Assembly: GCA_003991915.1 (NCBI GenBank)
Contig: RQTK01001107.1
Location: 62,001 to 126,000, forward strand
DNA length: 64,000 nucleotides
DNA from: Elysia chlorotica
Lineage: Eukaryota; Mollusca; Gastropoda; Plakobranchidae
Direction of reading: 5' to 3'
Part shown: one piece after another, positions 45,540 through 57,720 of the stretch
Numbering within the stretch: the stretch's first letter is position 1
Layout: the number at the start of each line of letters is the position of its first letter
The notes under the pieces: model-generated
The model's database searches: none
What the model was told of the DNA's origin: nothing
What the model saw: the letters and a program-made list of their open reading frames with translations, nothing else
Position numbers and translations under genes: made by a program

Positions 45540-47477
45540 TCAAATGGACAGCCCAGTCTCTGACATGAATGTTGCTGTGCGCCGTAGATCCTCCAGGCTT
45601 CCATACAGCTTCTGTGCCATTGGTGTGTCCTGTGGCCACATCAGGTTTCTTAGGTTTTCATACATGGGGCAGTGTTGTAGGACATGGATGACTGTTTGAC
45701 CTCCAGTTTGGCATGTGCACTGGTCTGATGTTCCAATGTGGAGCTTTGTGTAGAGGTGGTGATTCAGGCGGTTGTGTCCTGTTCTGAGCCTAAAAATGAC
45801 CACTTGTTCAGCTCTTGTCAGTGCATGATAAGCATCATTTTGGACATGGTTGGGGTGTTCCTGCAGCCATTCCTCATGTTGTTGGGCATGGATTATTGTC
45901 TTTGCTTCACTGTATGTTGTTGTGTAGTCATTTTGTTGGAGCGCTGCTGCTTTTTTGGCTAGCAAGTCAGCAGTCTCATTGCCAAATACATTGCAGTGGG
46001 AGGGAATCCATTGTAGGGCTATTGTATGGGTTTGGCTTAGCGAGGTTAGCGCTGAGGTCAGATCATTTAGGTCTTTGTTTTTGCTGGATTTGAGGGCCTG
46101 TAGAACAGACAAGGCATCTGTCAGGAAAACGATGTTTTTTGTTGAATGGGGGCTTGATTGGACATGTGCTGCTCCTTCCTGTATAGCTGTAGCTTCAGCC
46201 TTGTAATTGGTAGAGAAGACTCCAGTGGGGATTGAGATCTTGTCCTCTTCACCTCCAGGGTACTTTATGTAGATCCCGGCACCACCATTCCTGACTGCCT
46301 TCTCAGCTGAACCATCAGTATATACATGTGTCCAGTCAGTGGCTGGATAGTTGGTCTGGATGTGTTCTACTGCAAGTGATCTTTTCTCTAGGTCATTCTG
46401 TGAGCTCTTCTTGCCAATGCCAGGGATGGTTTCATGGATCTGGAGTGATGTTTCTTCTTCCCAGGCTGGATGTTTTGCACAGCGGGGCAGTTCTTTGGGG
46501 TTTTGGCCCTGCATGTCCTGGTTCTTCTTCTCTAGTGACCTTACTTGATGTAGAAAACTCTCCCTTTTCAGCCTCCTTTTCACTGGTTGTGACATTCTGT
46601 CTTTCATTGGGTGCTCTGGCAGTCGTCTGAACTTTGCAGCCTGGATGAGAAGCTTTGAATCTTTCCTCTGTACAATGGGTGCTAGTCCTGTGATTGTTTC
46701 CAGTTCCTTTATAGGTGTAGACTTCATGGCTCCAGTGATCACTCTTGTTGCCTGGTTTTGTACCTTGGTGATCTTGTCAAGGTTGGACTTGGCTGCTGTG
46801 CCCCATGCTGATACACCATACTCCAGAACAGGCCGGACTCTTCCTGTGTACATGGTTTTCAGGATTCTTGCATTAGCACCCCATTGAGTTCCTGCTAGCT
46901 TTTTCATTATTGCTAGACGAGCCTTTGCCCTGGCCTCTGCTTTCTCTGTTTGTTCTTTCCAAGTGAGGCGTTTGTCGAAGGTCACTCCAAGGTAGGTAGG
47001 GTTATCTTCTGCAGGGAGAGCCTGGCCATTCAGTTTCAGGGTGACTTTTTGTTTCTTTGTTGAGAGGCTAAAGACAGTGTAAGTTGTTTTTGCACTGTTT
47101 ATGGTCATTAGCCATTGCTTTGTCCACTTTTCTAAGGTGTTGAGGGCCTCTTGTAGACGGTAGTTGGCAGTGGATGTATATTCCTCAGAGCACCAGAGAA
47201 CAAGATCATCGGCATAGATGGCTCCATGGACATTCCTGGGGAGGTCTTTGACTATGTCATTGATGAAAATAAGGAAAAGTGTAGGGCTGAGGACTCCTCC
47301 TTGGGGCACTCCTTCTCTCAGTGTCTTCTTACGGCTGTAAGTTCCATTCACGTGGACTCTTGCTTTTCTATTGTTCAGGTACTGTGAAATCCATTTGAAC
47401 ATGCAGCCGGATATGCCATTCTTTCGGAGTTTTAGTCTCAAGCCATCCTTCCATACCCTGTCAAAGGCCTTTTCCAT
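45540..47477 (-). pseudogene. LINE ORF2: RT (palm) and RNase H
   Basis: A 645-codon uninterrupted frame that copies and integrates its own RNA in intact relatives. RT motif A is MEKAFDRVWKDG (residues 1-12), motif B is GVPQGGVLSPTLF (about 56-68), and catalytic motif C is YADDLVLW (about 88-95). The thumb has YLGVTFDKRLTWK. RNase H residues lie in VYTDGSA (Asp), KAEATA (Glu), FLTDALSVL (Asp) and WIPSHCNVFGNETADLLAKK (His/Asp). The terminal CTCQTGGQTVIHVLQHC segment is a Cys/His binding motif. The first residues belong inside the RT domain: the true start lies upstream and was separated by a frameshift near 47480-47525. All catalytic residues that I can check are intact, but the ORF is 5'-broken. 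Confidence 0.92.
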
Positions 47478-47522
47478 GTCAACCCAGATTGTCAGGGTGT
47501 TTTTCTTTTCTTGGAAGCCGTT

Positions 47523-47963
47523 CTACCTTCCTATGTAGGTTCTGATCCTTTGATGTGTTGTCTGAATCCTCCTTGTTGGTGTGAGCAGGTTTTTGCTTTC
47601 TAGATACCAACAGAGTCTGGTGTTTATGAGCCTCTCCAGAAGCTTTCCCACACAGCTGGTCAGGCTGATTGGCCTATAACTATCCACCTTGGTCCGATCT
47701 TTCCCTTGCTTGTGTGTGGGCACCACATCAGCTTCTCGCCAGATCTGGGGAATGTGACCTTTTGTCCAGCTGTTGTTAAAGATAATCAGGAGTTTGTTAT
47801 TTGCCTTCCGTCCCAGATTTTTCAGCATTTCGTTGGTGATCTTGTCAGGACCAGGTGATTTTTTCTGTGGCAGGGTGTTGAGGGCTTCTTTCAGGTTATA
47901 ATGGATTTGAGTTTTTTTATACTTAATTTTTATATTCTTTAAGTAAGTTCTAAAAAATTTCAA
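47523..47963 (-). pseudogene. LINE ORF2: RT fingers
   Basis: The upstream part of the same RT: KKSPGPDKITNEMLKNLG, GHIPQIWREADVVPTHKQGK and YRPISLTSCVGKLLERLIN. These are the conserved N-terminal RT blocks. It then goes out of frame near 47525 relative to the long ORF; a short deletion around the expected 'FR...ST.DQ' block is evident. Codons before about 47900 (IKIKYKKTQIHYN) are AT-rich and may be foreign or decayed. Confidence 0.85.
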
Positions 47964-48033
47964 AATGGTATCTCCATTTTCAGACTTTACTTATATTTTT
48001 TAGACGTAGCTAGTCTGCGTACTGTAGTAGTTG

Positions 48034-48195
<162 letters not shown>

Positions 48196-48197
48196 TA

Positions 48198-48537
48198 GTC
48201 CAGATTTAGACTTTCTGTTTTCTTTCTGTTTTCTCCATCCAGTTTTTCCTTGCAACCTGGGTGTATGCTGTTTTGTATGTATCACAGGTAGCTTTGTATG
48301 CATCGTTGGTTTTTGGAGATGGGTTGCTTCAACCTCTTGTCTAGTTGTGGACATTTCATCTTCCAGTCTCTGCAGTTCTTCAGTCCAGTATGGTCTGTAG
48401 TTTTTCCTGGCTCCGCGGGGGATGGTCTCCGATGCAGCTTTCAAGATTACTTGGTTGAAGCTTTTTATGGCTTTGTTGACATTGAGGTCATCCGCCTTTA
48501 CTTGGGTTGTGTAGATATTTGACAGGGTTGAAAACAT
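48198..48537 (-). pseudogene. LINE ORF2 linker (endonuclease to RT)
   Basis: The frame reads FNQVILKAASETIPRGARK, YRPYWTEELQRLEDEM and GWRKQKENRKSKS before it runs into the microsatellite. The 'W-EEL--L' signature is typical of the region after the endonuclease in I/jockey-like ORF2 proteins. The middle part (HTKLPVIHTKQHTPRL) looks frameshifted. Confidence 0.75.
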
Positions 48538-48774
48538 TTCCCAGTCTGCCTTCTTATAATTCCACCTAGGAAATGAGTTTGAATTGTGAGGTCTGATTTT
48601 AAATTTAAAAGTGTTTTGTAATAAACTTTAAATGCCCAGGGTAAAATGTCTTGGGAGCTTCTATTCCAAATATTTTAACACCTTGCAATTTTTGTTGTTG
48701 TTGTTGTTGTAATTTCTAACAGTATGTTTTCAAATGCTAGAGGTTTGAGCGACTAGGCGATTATTTGTAGCAGA

Positions 48775-48848
48775 CTTAACAAGAGAATGTTTGAGAATGT
48801 TTGCCCTTAACTTAACACGAGAATGTTTGAGAATATTTGAGCATGTTT
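48775..48848. repeat. 36-bp tandem duplication
   Basis: Two units beginning CTTAACA(A/C)GAGAATG at 48775 and 48811, directly before the next (AGT)n tract. Confidence 0.8.
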
Positions 48849-48849
48849 A

Positions 48850-48977
<128 letters not shown>

Positions 48978-50435
48978 TGATACAGAGAACAGCAAACGCA
49001 ATCGTATAATAACCATTTTAAAACAAAGATCAAAATATAAACAAACTGTCATTTCAGCTGCTTCAAAAGTGCGGTATTAATAATCACGGGGCTCAAAAAA
49101 AAAGGAAAAAAAAGACTTAGTAAGCTTAATTTACAAGTCACGCCTGTGGTAATCTTCTACCTAACATTTCAGCCAAAACATATCCAGAGTGAAGAAGTGT
49201 GAAAGAACTAGCGCACTCATGGGAGACTCGGCTTACGTCATAGCAGCACCTGGGGCGATGGATGATATTTACCTTATTCATCGAGCTGTGCCAACGCGCG
49301 TGTGACTTTTGTGCCCTGGTACAAATTTAATTTAGAAATTAACAATATTTTTATTTTCTTCAATTACAAAACAAAGACAAGAAATCCACAAAACTATAGA
49401 AACAATATTCAAGGCAAGACAATTATTACAAAGCAATTAATCAAATTAACCACAATAACCATTAAAACAAAAAATTACTATTATTATTTACGTCTGCACG
49501 AAATAAAATTTTGAAGTTCGTAGTATCCTTGTGCGAGCATAGTGTTCCCAAAGAGTCGCTATCCTGGCCATTTCCCTCTGCTCTTGAATTACTTGTGTAA
49601 ACATTTCAAACACGTTGAAAAAAAATTAAGACTACTAAACGTGATCCTTAAACCAAAAGTATCGTTAGTATCATTATCCATATTACTAAAGTACAAGTCA
49701 CGACTTTTAAAAGAAAATTATATCCAATTGTCTAAGTATTGAGCATTACAAAACTTTGGTTTTCATACATAATTATCTTAATCTAGTTCTTATTCATGTC
49801 TCTATGTAACCCGAGATTATGTTAATAAATGTAAATGCCAACTCTATTTTATAGATTAATTCTGTGATCTATTCGATTTAGGCGATTTAAAATGTAGCAT
49901 TATGCATTAAATTCACTTTAAGCAACCGGATAAATTATGCAAAACGAGAAGAACCATTTTGCAAAATAATAGAAGTGTTTGATAAATAATATAAAACGAA
50001 ATTGTTGTGTGTGCTAAATAATTAACATTTGTAAAATATGTCTTATTCCATCCACTTAACGTTGAAGCCTAAATGTATCAATTGTTGAAGACAAAATATA
50101 ATCCTCAAAAGTAAAATAAAATAAAATAAATAACAAACAAACAAATCAACAAAAACCAATTAAACAAAACCGACAACAAAGAAACCGATAAAAAGAAAAA
50201 AGCGGATGTCCAAGTAAAAACTATGCTTATTGAAACAATCATGTTCGCCTCTATGTGCACGCCTGACTTTTATCCAAGCGCCACCCATACAAACCATTAA
50301 ATCTGACCAAAGCATCAGCTGCTGATTCTGGTTCTGAATGGATTAACTTTAGGGTGAAAATCTTAAAACTAAATCAAATACTACTATATAGTCCAACCTT
50401 CTAACCGCGGTTCTCCCCCCCCCCCTTTCACCCTC
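48978..50435. other. No recognised gene
   Basis: AT-rich. Two plus ORFs (49302-49514, 49542-49742) have Lys/Asn/Ile-rich composition and no domain. Confidence 0.5.
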
Positions 50436-50439
50436 TCTA

Positions 50440-50625
<186 letters not shown>

Positions 50626-51775
50626 ACTCTCTGTAATTATATTTATATTTGTATTCCCCCTCCTCTCTTTTTTTTATTCTCTTTCTATCGCTTTCTCTCT
50701 CTTTCTCTCACTGCCTCTCTCCCACTCCCTCTTTTTCTATATAACCTTAATATAATTTCATATTTCTCATCATGAATGTATAGTTCGCCTGATAGCATTT
50801 TGGTCTTAAGGTTCCTACAGACGAGCTGGAGGCGAGAACACAGCCCTTAGCGCTGTCTTGGCCATGGCTCGGAAGGTCTTGACCATTAGGCGTCAGGAGG
50901 CAACCTTACACCTTGATGAGCTTAGCATTTCTGGGTTCCCGGCGCTCGTGTCAAGCCGTCTGGGCCGATAATTAGATCGTTAGGCCAATGCCTTTTCTCT
51001 GCATTTTTGTCCTTTACGCAAAGAAACCACGGAGCTTAAAAACACGATGTCGTTTTGGGACTCATTACTCAGAGCAAGAGATGTAACGTTCCTTCCTTCC
51101 CCCAAAACATCCACCCTCAAAACACACATATCCCTCCATCTTTATCTATCCGTGTCCGTTTGGTCCTTTGCTGCAAACATCCAAGAATAGTTATAGGCTT
51201 AGAAATCAATTTTTAAAAAGACACATTTGAAGCATTATGCTGGAAGCGTGGTATTAGGTGTGCCCAGGAAGTCTACCGCTATGTCTCTTTATGAAGTCTT
51301 TTTCTTCTGAGTTCCCAAAATGACATCGTGCTTTTATGCTTCATGTTGAAAGAGTTTCATAGAACGTTCTGGTGTCCCTGATGACTGGTAAAGATAATAC
51401 ATTTTTCTTAAACTATTTGGTTAATTAATTAGGCTACTTGCTTTCTTTGATCTTTATTATGACAATCTGGATGCTTGGGGTTCCAAATTAAGGGCCTGTC
51501 TAGTACACACTCAATCCCTTTCTTTCTGTAAGTGCAACGCTCTGCAACGCACCCCACGCAAGTTTCCGTTATCTCGTGAGGTGTGGCATATGGAGGGAGT
51601 ACTATTATACATTGTAGCTGTGTCCATTTTCGTGTGAAAGGTGTGTGGAGTTTGTGGTCTATGGAGAGTCGGCCTTTGGTTTATTTGTTTCTCTTTGTCT
51701 TCTCCACCTGCCTTTCTGTCTTTGTCTCTGTCTTTATCTGAATCCATCTGAATCCATCCGTCTGTGTCTGTCTGT
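50626..51775. other. No recognised gene; GC-rich pocket
   Basis: Between about 50820 and 50985 base composition rises (for example 'acgagctggaggcgagaac' after a TTCCTACAG acceptor-like site) without a long frame or clear donor. Possibly an old exon or the 5' region of an element. The rest is featureless. Confidence 0.3.
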
Positions 51776-51852
51776 TTGCCTCTGTCTCTCTCTCTCTATG
51801 TCTCTGTCTGTATCTCTATCTCTCTTCTCTCTCTCCCCCCCCCTCTCTCTCA

Positions 51853-51887
<35 letters not shown>

Positions 51888-51893
51888 CTCCCC
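51776..51893. repeat. (CT)n-rich repeat
   Basis: TCTG and CT units with a poly-C patch. Confidence 0.9.
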
Positions 51894-52801
51894 CTTCAGC
51901 TTTGTCCATCCCACGATTCCCACGATTCCCACGAATTTCGCGGTTTCTCAACTAGATTTAGAAATAGATCAAGTAGAATCTGCTGTTTGGTGATAATTCT
52001 TAGGGTAGAATGATTTTTTTCTGGTAAAAATGTTTGGAAATCGAAGCTCGTCGAAGCTTTTTGTGAAAAAGAATACTATATCATATTATTGTATCCTAAA
52101 TAATCCAAACATATCAAACAAATAAAAAAATGACATTTAATGTGTATGAATTGATAATTTACAAAGGCGTCCAAAACTTATCAACAAAACTTCAGACTCT
52201 GGTAGATTTAGAACTAGTTGAGAACCCGCGATAATACATCTATCAGACTAGATAAAGCCATTTACAGTTGTACTTGATATGTCTTCTTAAGAATAAATTA
52301 TTCTTTTTCTTATAATAACAAAACCAAAACACCAAAACAACAACTTCAATGAACCCATGTACTTTGCGATAAACGAAAAAGAAAAAAAAACATTATTTCG
52401 AAAGAAACGTTGAAGCTGTTTATCTTTTCTTTAAGTTGATACTGGGGGAAAATAAATTGTTACTGGCCCATTAAAAACGTTCCTTTCGATGCAGCAGTTA
52501 TGTCATTTTAAAATCAGAAAGTGGAAGTGAGTAGATATTAAGTAGACAATAGTGATAAAAAGACACATCAAAGAGTTAAAGAAAAAGACTCCAGACACCA
52601 AGACTTCAGCTATATTACACCCCTTTTGTGATTTTCGAAGATATCCCCTTACTATCATAGAATGTAGATAGCATTTTGAAATATTAATGAGCCACAATTA
52701 TTTCTGATCTAGTTTTACATCAAAATTTACTTCCAGGGCTTCCTTCGTTACAAACAGTGTTAGGCAAGAAGCCCTGTCTCATTTTTTAAAGGAAGTTTAA
52801 C
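51894..52801. other. No recognised gene
   Basis: AT-rich sequence. Two short ATTCCCACG units occur at about 51913-51935. Confidence 0.5.
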
Positions 52802-52897
52802 TTTTTTTATATTACTTTAGAATAACACCATTTTAAAACCCATCACTATTTGGAATTGGGTGCCTGTGTCTCCATATAAAAGCGAGTTCTGGAACCA
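52802..52897 (+). repeat. Inverted repeat, left arm (96 bp)
   Basis: An exact reverse complement of 53949-54044, beginning with seven T and ending GTTCTGGAACCA. Arms are separated by 1051 bp of SINE and microsatellite sequence. Confidence 0.97.
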
Positions 52898-52900
52898 GAA

Positions 52901-52968
52901 GAAGAAGAAGAAGAAGAAGAATTGTTGTTGTTATTGTTATTGTTATTGTTATTATTAGTATTGTAAGG

Positions 52969-53045
<77 letters not shown>
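52901..53045. repeat. (AAG)n, (TTATTG)n and (GAT)n tracts
   Basis: Short AAG, ATTGTT/TTATTG and long GAT repeats in sequence. The GAT part (about 52970-53045) drives false poly-Met/poly-His frames. Confidence 0.95.
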
Positions 53046-53049
53046 CACT

Positions 53050-53402
53050 TGAGTTGGTTTAACATCCAACATCAGCACTATACGCTATATTGTGGACGGA
53101 GCCCAAGACTGACGTCTGACAATTTTATGTGCTGCCACACACTAGACAGGTGGGGGATACCATGATCCCTGTCTCAGCTGGTCACATAATACTGACACCG
53201 AACCAATCAGTTACATGGGACAATATTTGACAAATAAACTGCCATTGTGGGATTTTATCCGCGACCTCCTGATCTGAAGACCAACGCTCTACCACATGAA
53301 CCAGTACGCCCCCTACCCCCTCCTAAAAAAATCGCCAGGGCTCGAACCACGGACCTTTTGCGTTGGAAGCCGTTGTTCTACCCCAGGACCACTGCGCTCC
53401 CG
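53050..53402 (-). mobile_element. SINE with two tRNA-like heads
   Basis: Read on the minus strand: a head at about 53335-53402 (GGTTCGAGCCC B box region, A box in 'tggtcctggggtagaacaa'), a second head at about 53225-53310 ('tggttcatgtggtagagcg'), then the usual body ('gtgtgtggcagcacataa', 'attgtcagacgtcagtct', 'gggctccgtccac') to about 53085, and the tail 'gttggatgttaaaccaac' at 53050-53070. Two heads before one body suggests a dimeric SINE or a head inserted next to another copy. Confidence 0.7.
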
Positions 53403-53760
53403 TGATGACGATGGTGGTGGTGGTGGTGGACACAATGAAGATGATGTTGATAAAAAATATTCTTAGCACTTAAAAAGATATTAAAAAGGTTTAAGTTAGA
53501 GTAACTTTAAACTTATAATGGTTTTATCAGATCCTCGATAGGAAACTCAAGATTGTTTTTATCAAGCTTCTCTTGGCTGACTAAAGAAGTTTAATTATAC
53601 CAACGTAAAAAGCAACAAGATACACACATACACACTAAACCGCCGCTCACAATTTACGAAAGAAAAGATAAAAAAAAATGAAAGGAAAAACGGGACTATG
53701 TTGTTTTACAAAAAAAAAGCAAAACAGCAACAACGACAACAACAAAAGAGACACGCAGAG

Positions 53761-53817
<57 letters not shown>

Positions 53818-53870
53818 TAGAGATAGAGAGACAGAGAGAGAGAGAGAGTGAAAGAGAGATAGAGAGATAG
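53761..53870. repeat. (GA)n microsatellite
   Basis: GA tract with ACAG and GATA variants. Confidence 0.95.
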
Positions 53871-53948
53871 AAAAAATCGTCTACATCATTTTTTGCTTTT
53901 ACTTTTCCTACAGCTCAAACTTTCTTAACTTCCTGTTCAAACACTATG

Positions 53949-54044
53949 TGGTTCCAGAACTCGCTTTTATATGGAGACACAGGCACCCAATTCCAAATAG
54001 TGATGGGTTTTAAAATGGTGTTATTCTAAAGTAATATAAAAAAA
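53949..54044 (-). repeat. Inverted repeat, right arm (96 bp)
   Basis: Exact reverse complement of 52802-52897. It ends flush against the assembly gap. Confidence 0.97.
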
Positions 54045-54217
54045 NNNNNNNNNNNNNNNNNNNNNNNNNNNNNNNNNNNNNNNNNNNNNNNNNNNNNNNN
54101 NNNNNNNNNNNNNNNNNNNNNNNNNNNNNNNNNNNNNNNNNNNNNNNNNNNNNNNNNNNNNNNNNNNNNNNNNNNNNNNNNNNNNNNNNNNNNNNNNNNN
54201 NNNNNNNNNNNNNNNNN
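54045..54217. other. Assembly gap (173 N)
   Basis: Unknown sequence immediately after the inverted-repeat arm, followed by (ATT)n (54218-54257). Confidence 0.99.
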
Positions 54218-54223
54218 ATAATA

Positions 54224-54257
<34 letters not shown>

Positions 54258-54258
<1 letters not shown>

Positions 54259-54451
54259 GCAAGCAAATGCATGTTTGGTTTTTAATTGTGTTGTTTTAAA
54301 ACAATATATCTTAAATCTGACTTTTTTCTGTACTTTTTGTTATGCACGTCGTCTTGAAGAATTAAAAGCCTAATCATGAAGAGGCATTCAGTCTTGAGCT
54401 AGGGTATAATCTTAACCATTCTTATGATGATCGCATCTCGTTTGCATAACT

Positions 54452-54497
<46 letters not shown>

Positions 54498-55580
54498 CCT
54501 TATAGGTTTGAACAATTTGTGTCATCTTTCTGCAATGTTTCGTTTTCAAAGTTTTTTTGTGTGTTTACATTGGGCTTACAGATATAAGATGAGTCATAGT
54601 TAAAACAATTCCATCAAAGAATTGAAATTGATACACACAATTCGTATTTGTTAAAATTTTTAACATATTATCTTATATAATATAAATTATCAATGTTTTT
54701 AATGGATTAACTTATCACAGTAAGGATACACATAAATCTCTATCGTTTTGATTTTTTTAATCCAAACCTTGGACAATAGAAATTCATTCAAAGACATGCG
54801 CCAAAGCAGTGTGATTCCATGGACAAAAGTCGGATCTCGGATGAACCTAAATATACGTTTTGTTTCGTCGCGATATCAAAAGCAACCTCAAGTCGCAGCC
54901 GATGCTTTTAAATTAGGTATAAATTGTAGTTTTTGCTACGTTGCTTATTAAGCACATTTGGAGCAATTTTATACGGGGTTGATGCCTTTTGATGGGCCGG
55001 TCCTCGGACTTAAGTTAATTGTAGAAGTTATGACTTATAATGGTATTTGAATTTATGTTGCATTATTTTGTCCCACGTAAAAGCCTGTTGTATTCATAAT
55101 TATAAAATAGCCGTGTCTGTAACATACACCTATCGTTGGCCCAAAGCTGTTTCAAAACACTATTTATAACCTTCTCTTTTACCTTGGATTTTCATCAATA
55201 TAATTATGGGGGGGGGGGACTTGCTAGATCTTTATGAGAGAAGTTCAGAAATGTTTTAGAAACATGGCGCGAAAATATATTGTTAGTACTTTGTTACCTA
55301 GATTATTTTAGGGTTTAGTCTGATTTATTAAAACTTACTAAAATATTAAAGTGAATAGATACTTTAAGATAATAAAAAAACAACTATATACCCATGTCAG
55401 CCATAATGACAGTTTGTTACTTTTTATGACTACAAATTTTACTGGTAAAATTCTAAACATGTAAGGGTATCGTGGGCTATAATGATTTCGACTGCGAATA
55501 AATTGTAGCGGGTGAGTTCCGGTTTTTCATTTAGTTGCGCAATCTCACCTAGTTACACTAAACAAAATAATACTGGAGTG
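54258..55580. other. No recognised gene
   Basis: AT-rich. A run of about 42 A at 54453-54494 has no retroelement in front that I can recognise. The short plus ORF (54748-54951) shows no domain. Confidence 0.5.
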
Positions 55581-55584
55581 TGGT

Positions 55585-56470
55585 ACATCAAATTGTTTCC
55601 CCATTCGCAAGGTCGTAAGACAAGGCTGCATTCTCTCGCAACATATCTTCTTATACCGAGGAAATAATGAGAAAATATGGTGAACACAATCAAAGAAACT
55701 ATAACTTAAACTAAGGGATCTGAGGTATGATGATGACATTGCCCTGCTCTCTACAAACCCTAGGGGACTTGACAAGCTGGTCCAAGCAGTTAAACAACAC
55801 AGCAAAAAGAAAGGGCTGCTGCTGAATGTTAAGAAATCTAAAATTGTTAATATCGACAGGTGCAGCTCCGTTGCATGTGTAATAGTAAACAGAGAAAAGG
55901 TGGAGCATGTAGACCACTTTGAATACCAAGGTTCTAGGATTGACGGAGACGGCATATACTCAGCGCAAATAAATAAAAGAATTTTTTAAAACCCCGGACA
56001 CAAATGAAATGACTAGAAAAACTCTGAAAGGGAAACAAGGAAGAGACACAACTGATAATTATTGCATTCCCTATAGCAACATATGGTAGTCAAGGGTGAA
56101 CAATTACAAAATGCAGATGAAAAGAAACTCTGTCCTTTTGAATGGAGATGCTACGGAGAAACCATCAGAGTTCAATGAACAGCACAGAGAAAAACTGACG
56201 ACATACTAGAAATCCAAAGATCAAACCAAATCAGATTTTGTATAACATTAAAGAAAGAAAATTAAAATACTGTGGGCACCGGAAAGACATGACAGTTTGG
56301 AAAAACATATTCTATAAGCAACGCTGGGGGCAGAAGGCAGGGCACACCTACAAGAATAATATGAATGGGTGACATCAGCGACTGGCTACAAAGGAGACCC
56401 ATCGAGGCAAGAAGGGTCGCTCAACAGAGAGCTCTCTAGGCAGATTGTACGGGAGGCTAGATCAGATACT
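55585..56470 (+). pseudogene. LINE endonuclease-RT type, RT C-part relic
   Basis: In shifting plus frames: VVRQGCILSQHIF (motif B, about 55610-55650), LRYDDDIALLSTNPRGLDKL (motif C, with YDDD for YADD, about 55719-55780), GLLLNVKKSKIVNI, VEHVDHFEYQGSRIDGDG (thumb, about 55900-55960), an ATYGS-type block and IKYNKE-like remnants to about 56280. The order matches the 'endonuclease-reverse transcriptase' class of invertebrate LINEs. Its end merges into a (GAT)n tract (56489-56592). Heavily decayed. Confidence 0.7.
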
Positions 56471-56488
56471 ACCGACAACCTATCATGT

Positions 56489-57126
<638 letters not shown>

Positions 57127-57196
57127 ATGATGATGACCCTTGTCTAGCAGACTCGGAGATGGAGCTGCCCTTCATCCAGGAGATGATGCACGAGCG
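57127..57196 (+). CDS. Host exon (70 bp), unknown gene
   Basis: It lies between a strong acceptor (TCTATTTTCAG) and a donor (GAGCG|GTAGGA). Phase 2+66+2 encodes DDDPCLADSEMELPFIQ followed by EMMHER. The trailing CG joins the first A of the exon at 58346 to make a CGA codon, which keeps the frame open through both exons. The acidic start and amphipathic end look like natural protein. I do not recognise the family. Confidence 0.65.
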
Positions 57197-57237
57197 GTAG
57201 GAACTGTAACCTTGTATCTCTTTGAACAGAATAGGGG

Positions 57238-57720
57238 CGAACTTGCGCAAGTGGTAGAGGGCTGGTCTCATCATTTGTGAGATCCCCAGCTCGAAACCCA
57301 TAATGAGTCAAAACATTATATGTCTGCTTTCGTCTCCTGATGGTTGGGTTGGTATTAGTGTAATGTGATCGGCTGTTGTAGGTATTTGGGTATCTCCGTA
57401 ATGTCTCTGTGTGGCGGGTGGCGCGGTGGCCCTGGGGTAGAACACCGGCTTACGACGCAAAAGGTCCAGGTTCGAGCCCTGGCGATTGCACCGACTGAGA
57501 CAGAAGTCATGGTACCCCCGCCCTTCTCGCCCTAAAATTGTCAGACCAGTCTTGGGGCCCGTCCATAATAGAGCATATATAGTGCTGATGTTGGACGTTA
57601 AATGAACTCAACAACAACAACTCTGTGTGGCAGCACGTATAATTGTCAGACGTTAGTCTTGGGACCCGCACATAATGTTGTCTTGCTGTTGACGTTGAGC
57701 GAAGAGGCCAAGCTCTCTAC
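57238..57720 (+). mobile_element. SINE interrupted by another SINE
   Basis: The outer head 'cgcaagtggtagagggctgg' has a decayed B box CAGCTCGAAACCC, then the body block 'ggttgggttggtattagtg'. This is cut at 57415 and resumes at 57621 with 'ctctgtgtggcagcacgta', 'attgtcagacgttagtcttg' and 'ggacccgcacataat'. The outer copy is older and more diverged than the inserted one. Confidence 0.8.
57416..57620 (+). mobile_element. Inner SINE with target-site duplication
   Basis: A 205-bp copy flanked by CTCTGTGTGGC at 57405-57415 and 57621-57631. It has the head 'ggtggcgcggtggccctggg', then 'gtagaacaccgg', B box GGTTCGAGCCC, body 'actgagacagaagtcatggt' and 'aattgtcagaccagtcttgg', and a terminal (CAA)n tail. 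Boundaries are exact, which defines the family's full length. Confidence 0.88.

Noticed and set aside
46328..46630. Cys/Ser-rich plus-strand ORFs within 43.9-46.9 kb
   Set aside because: They are antisense shadows of the minus-strand LINE ORF2, and occur identically in both LINE copies.
57440..57490. Possible tRNA gene (A and B boxes)
   Set aside because: The segment is the head of a SINE with the family body attached. No cloverleaf acceptor stem is evident, and the same holds for the heads at 7.25, 43.2, 53.3 and 62.05 kb.
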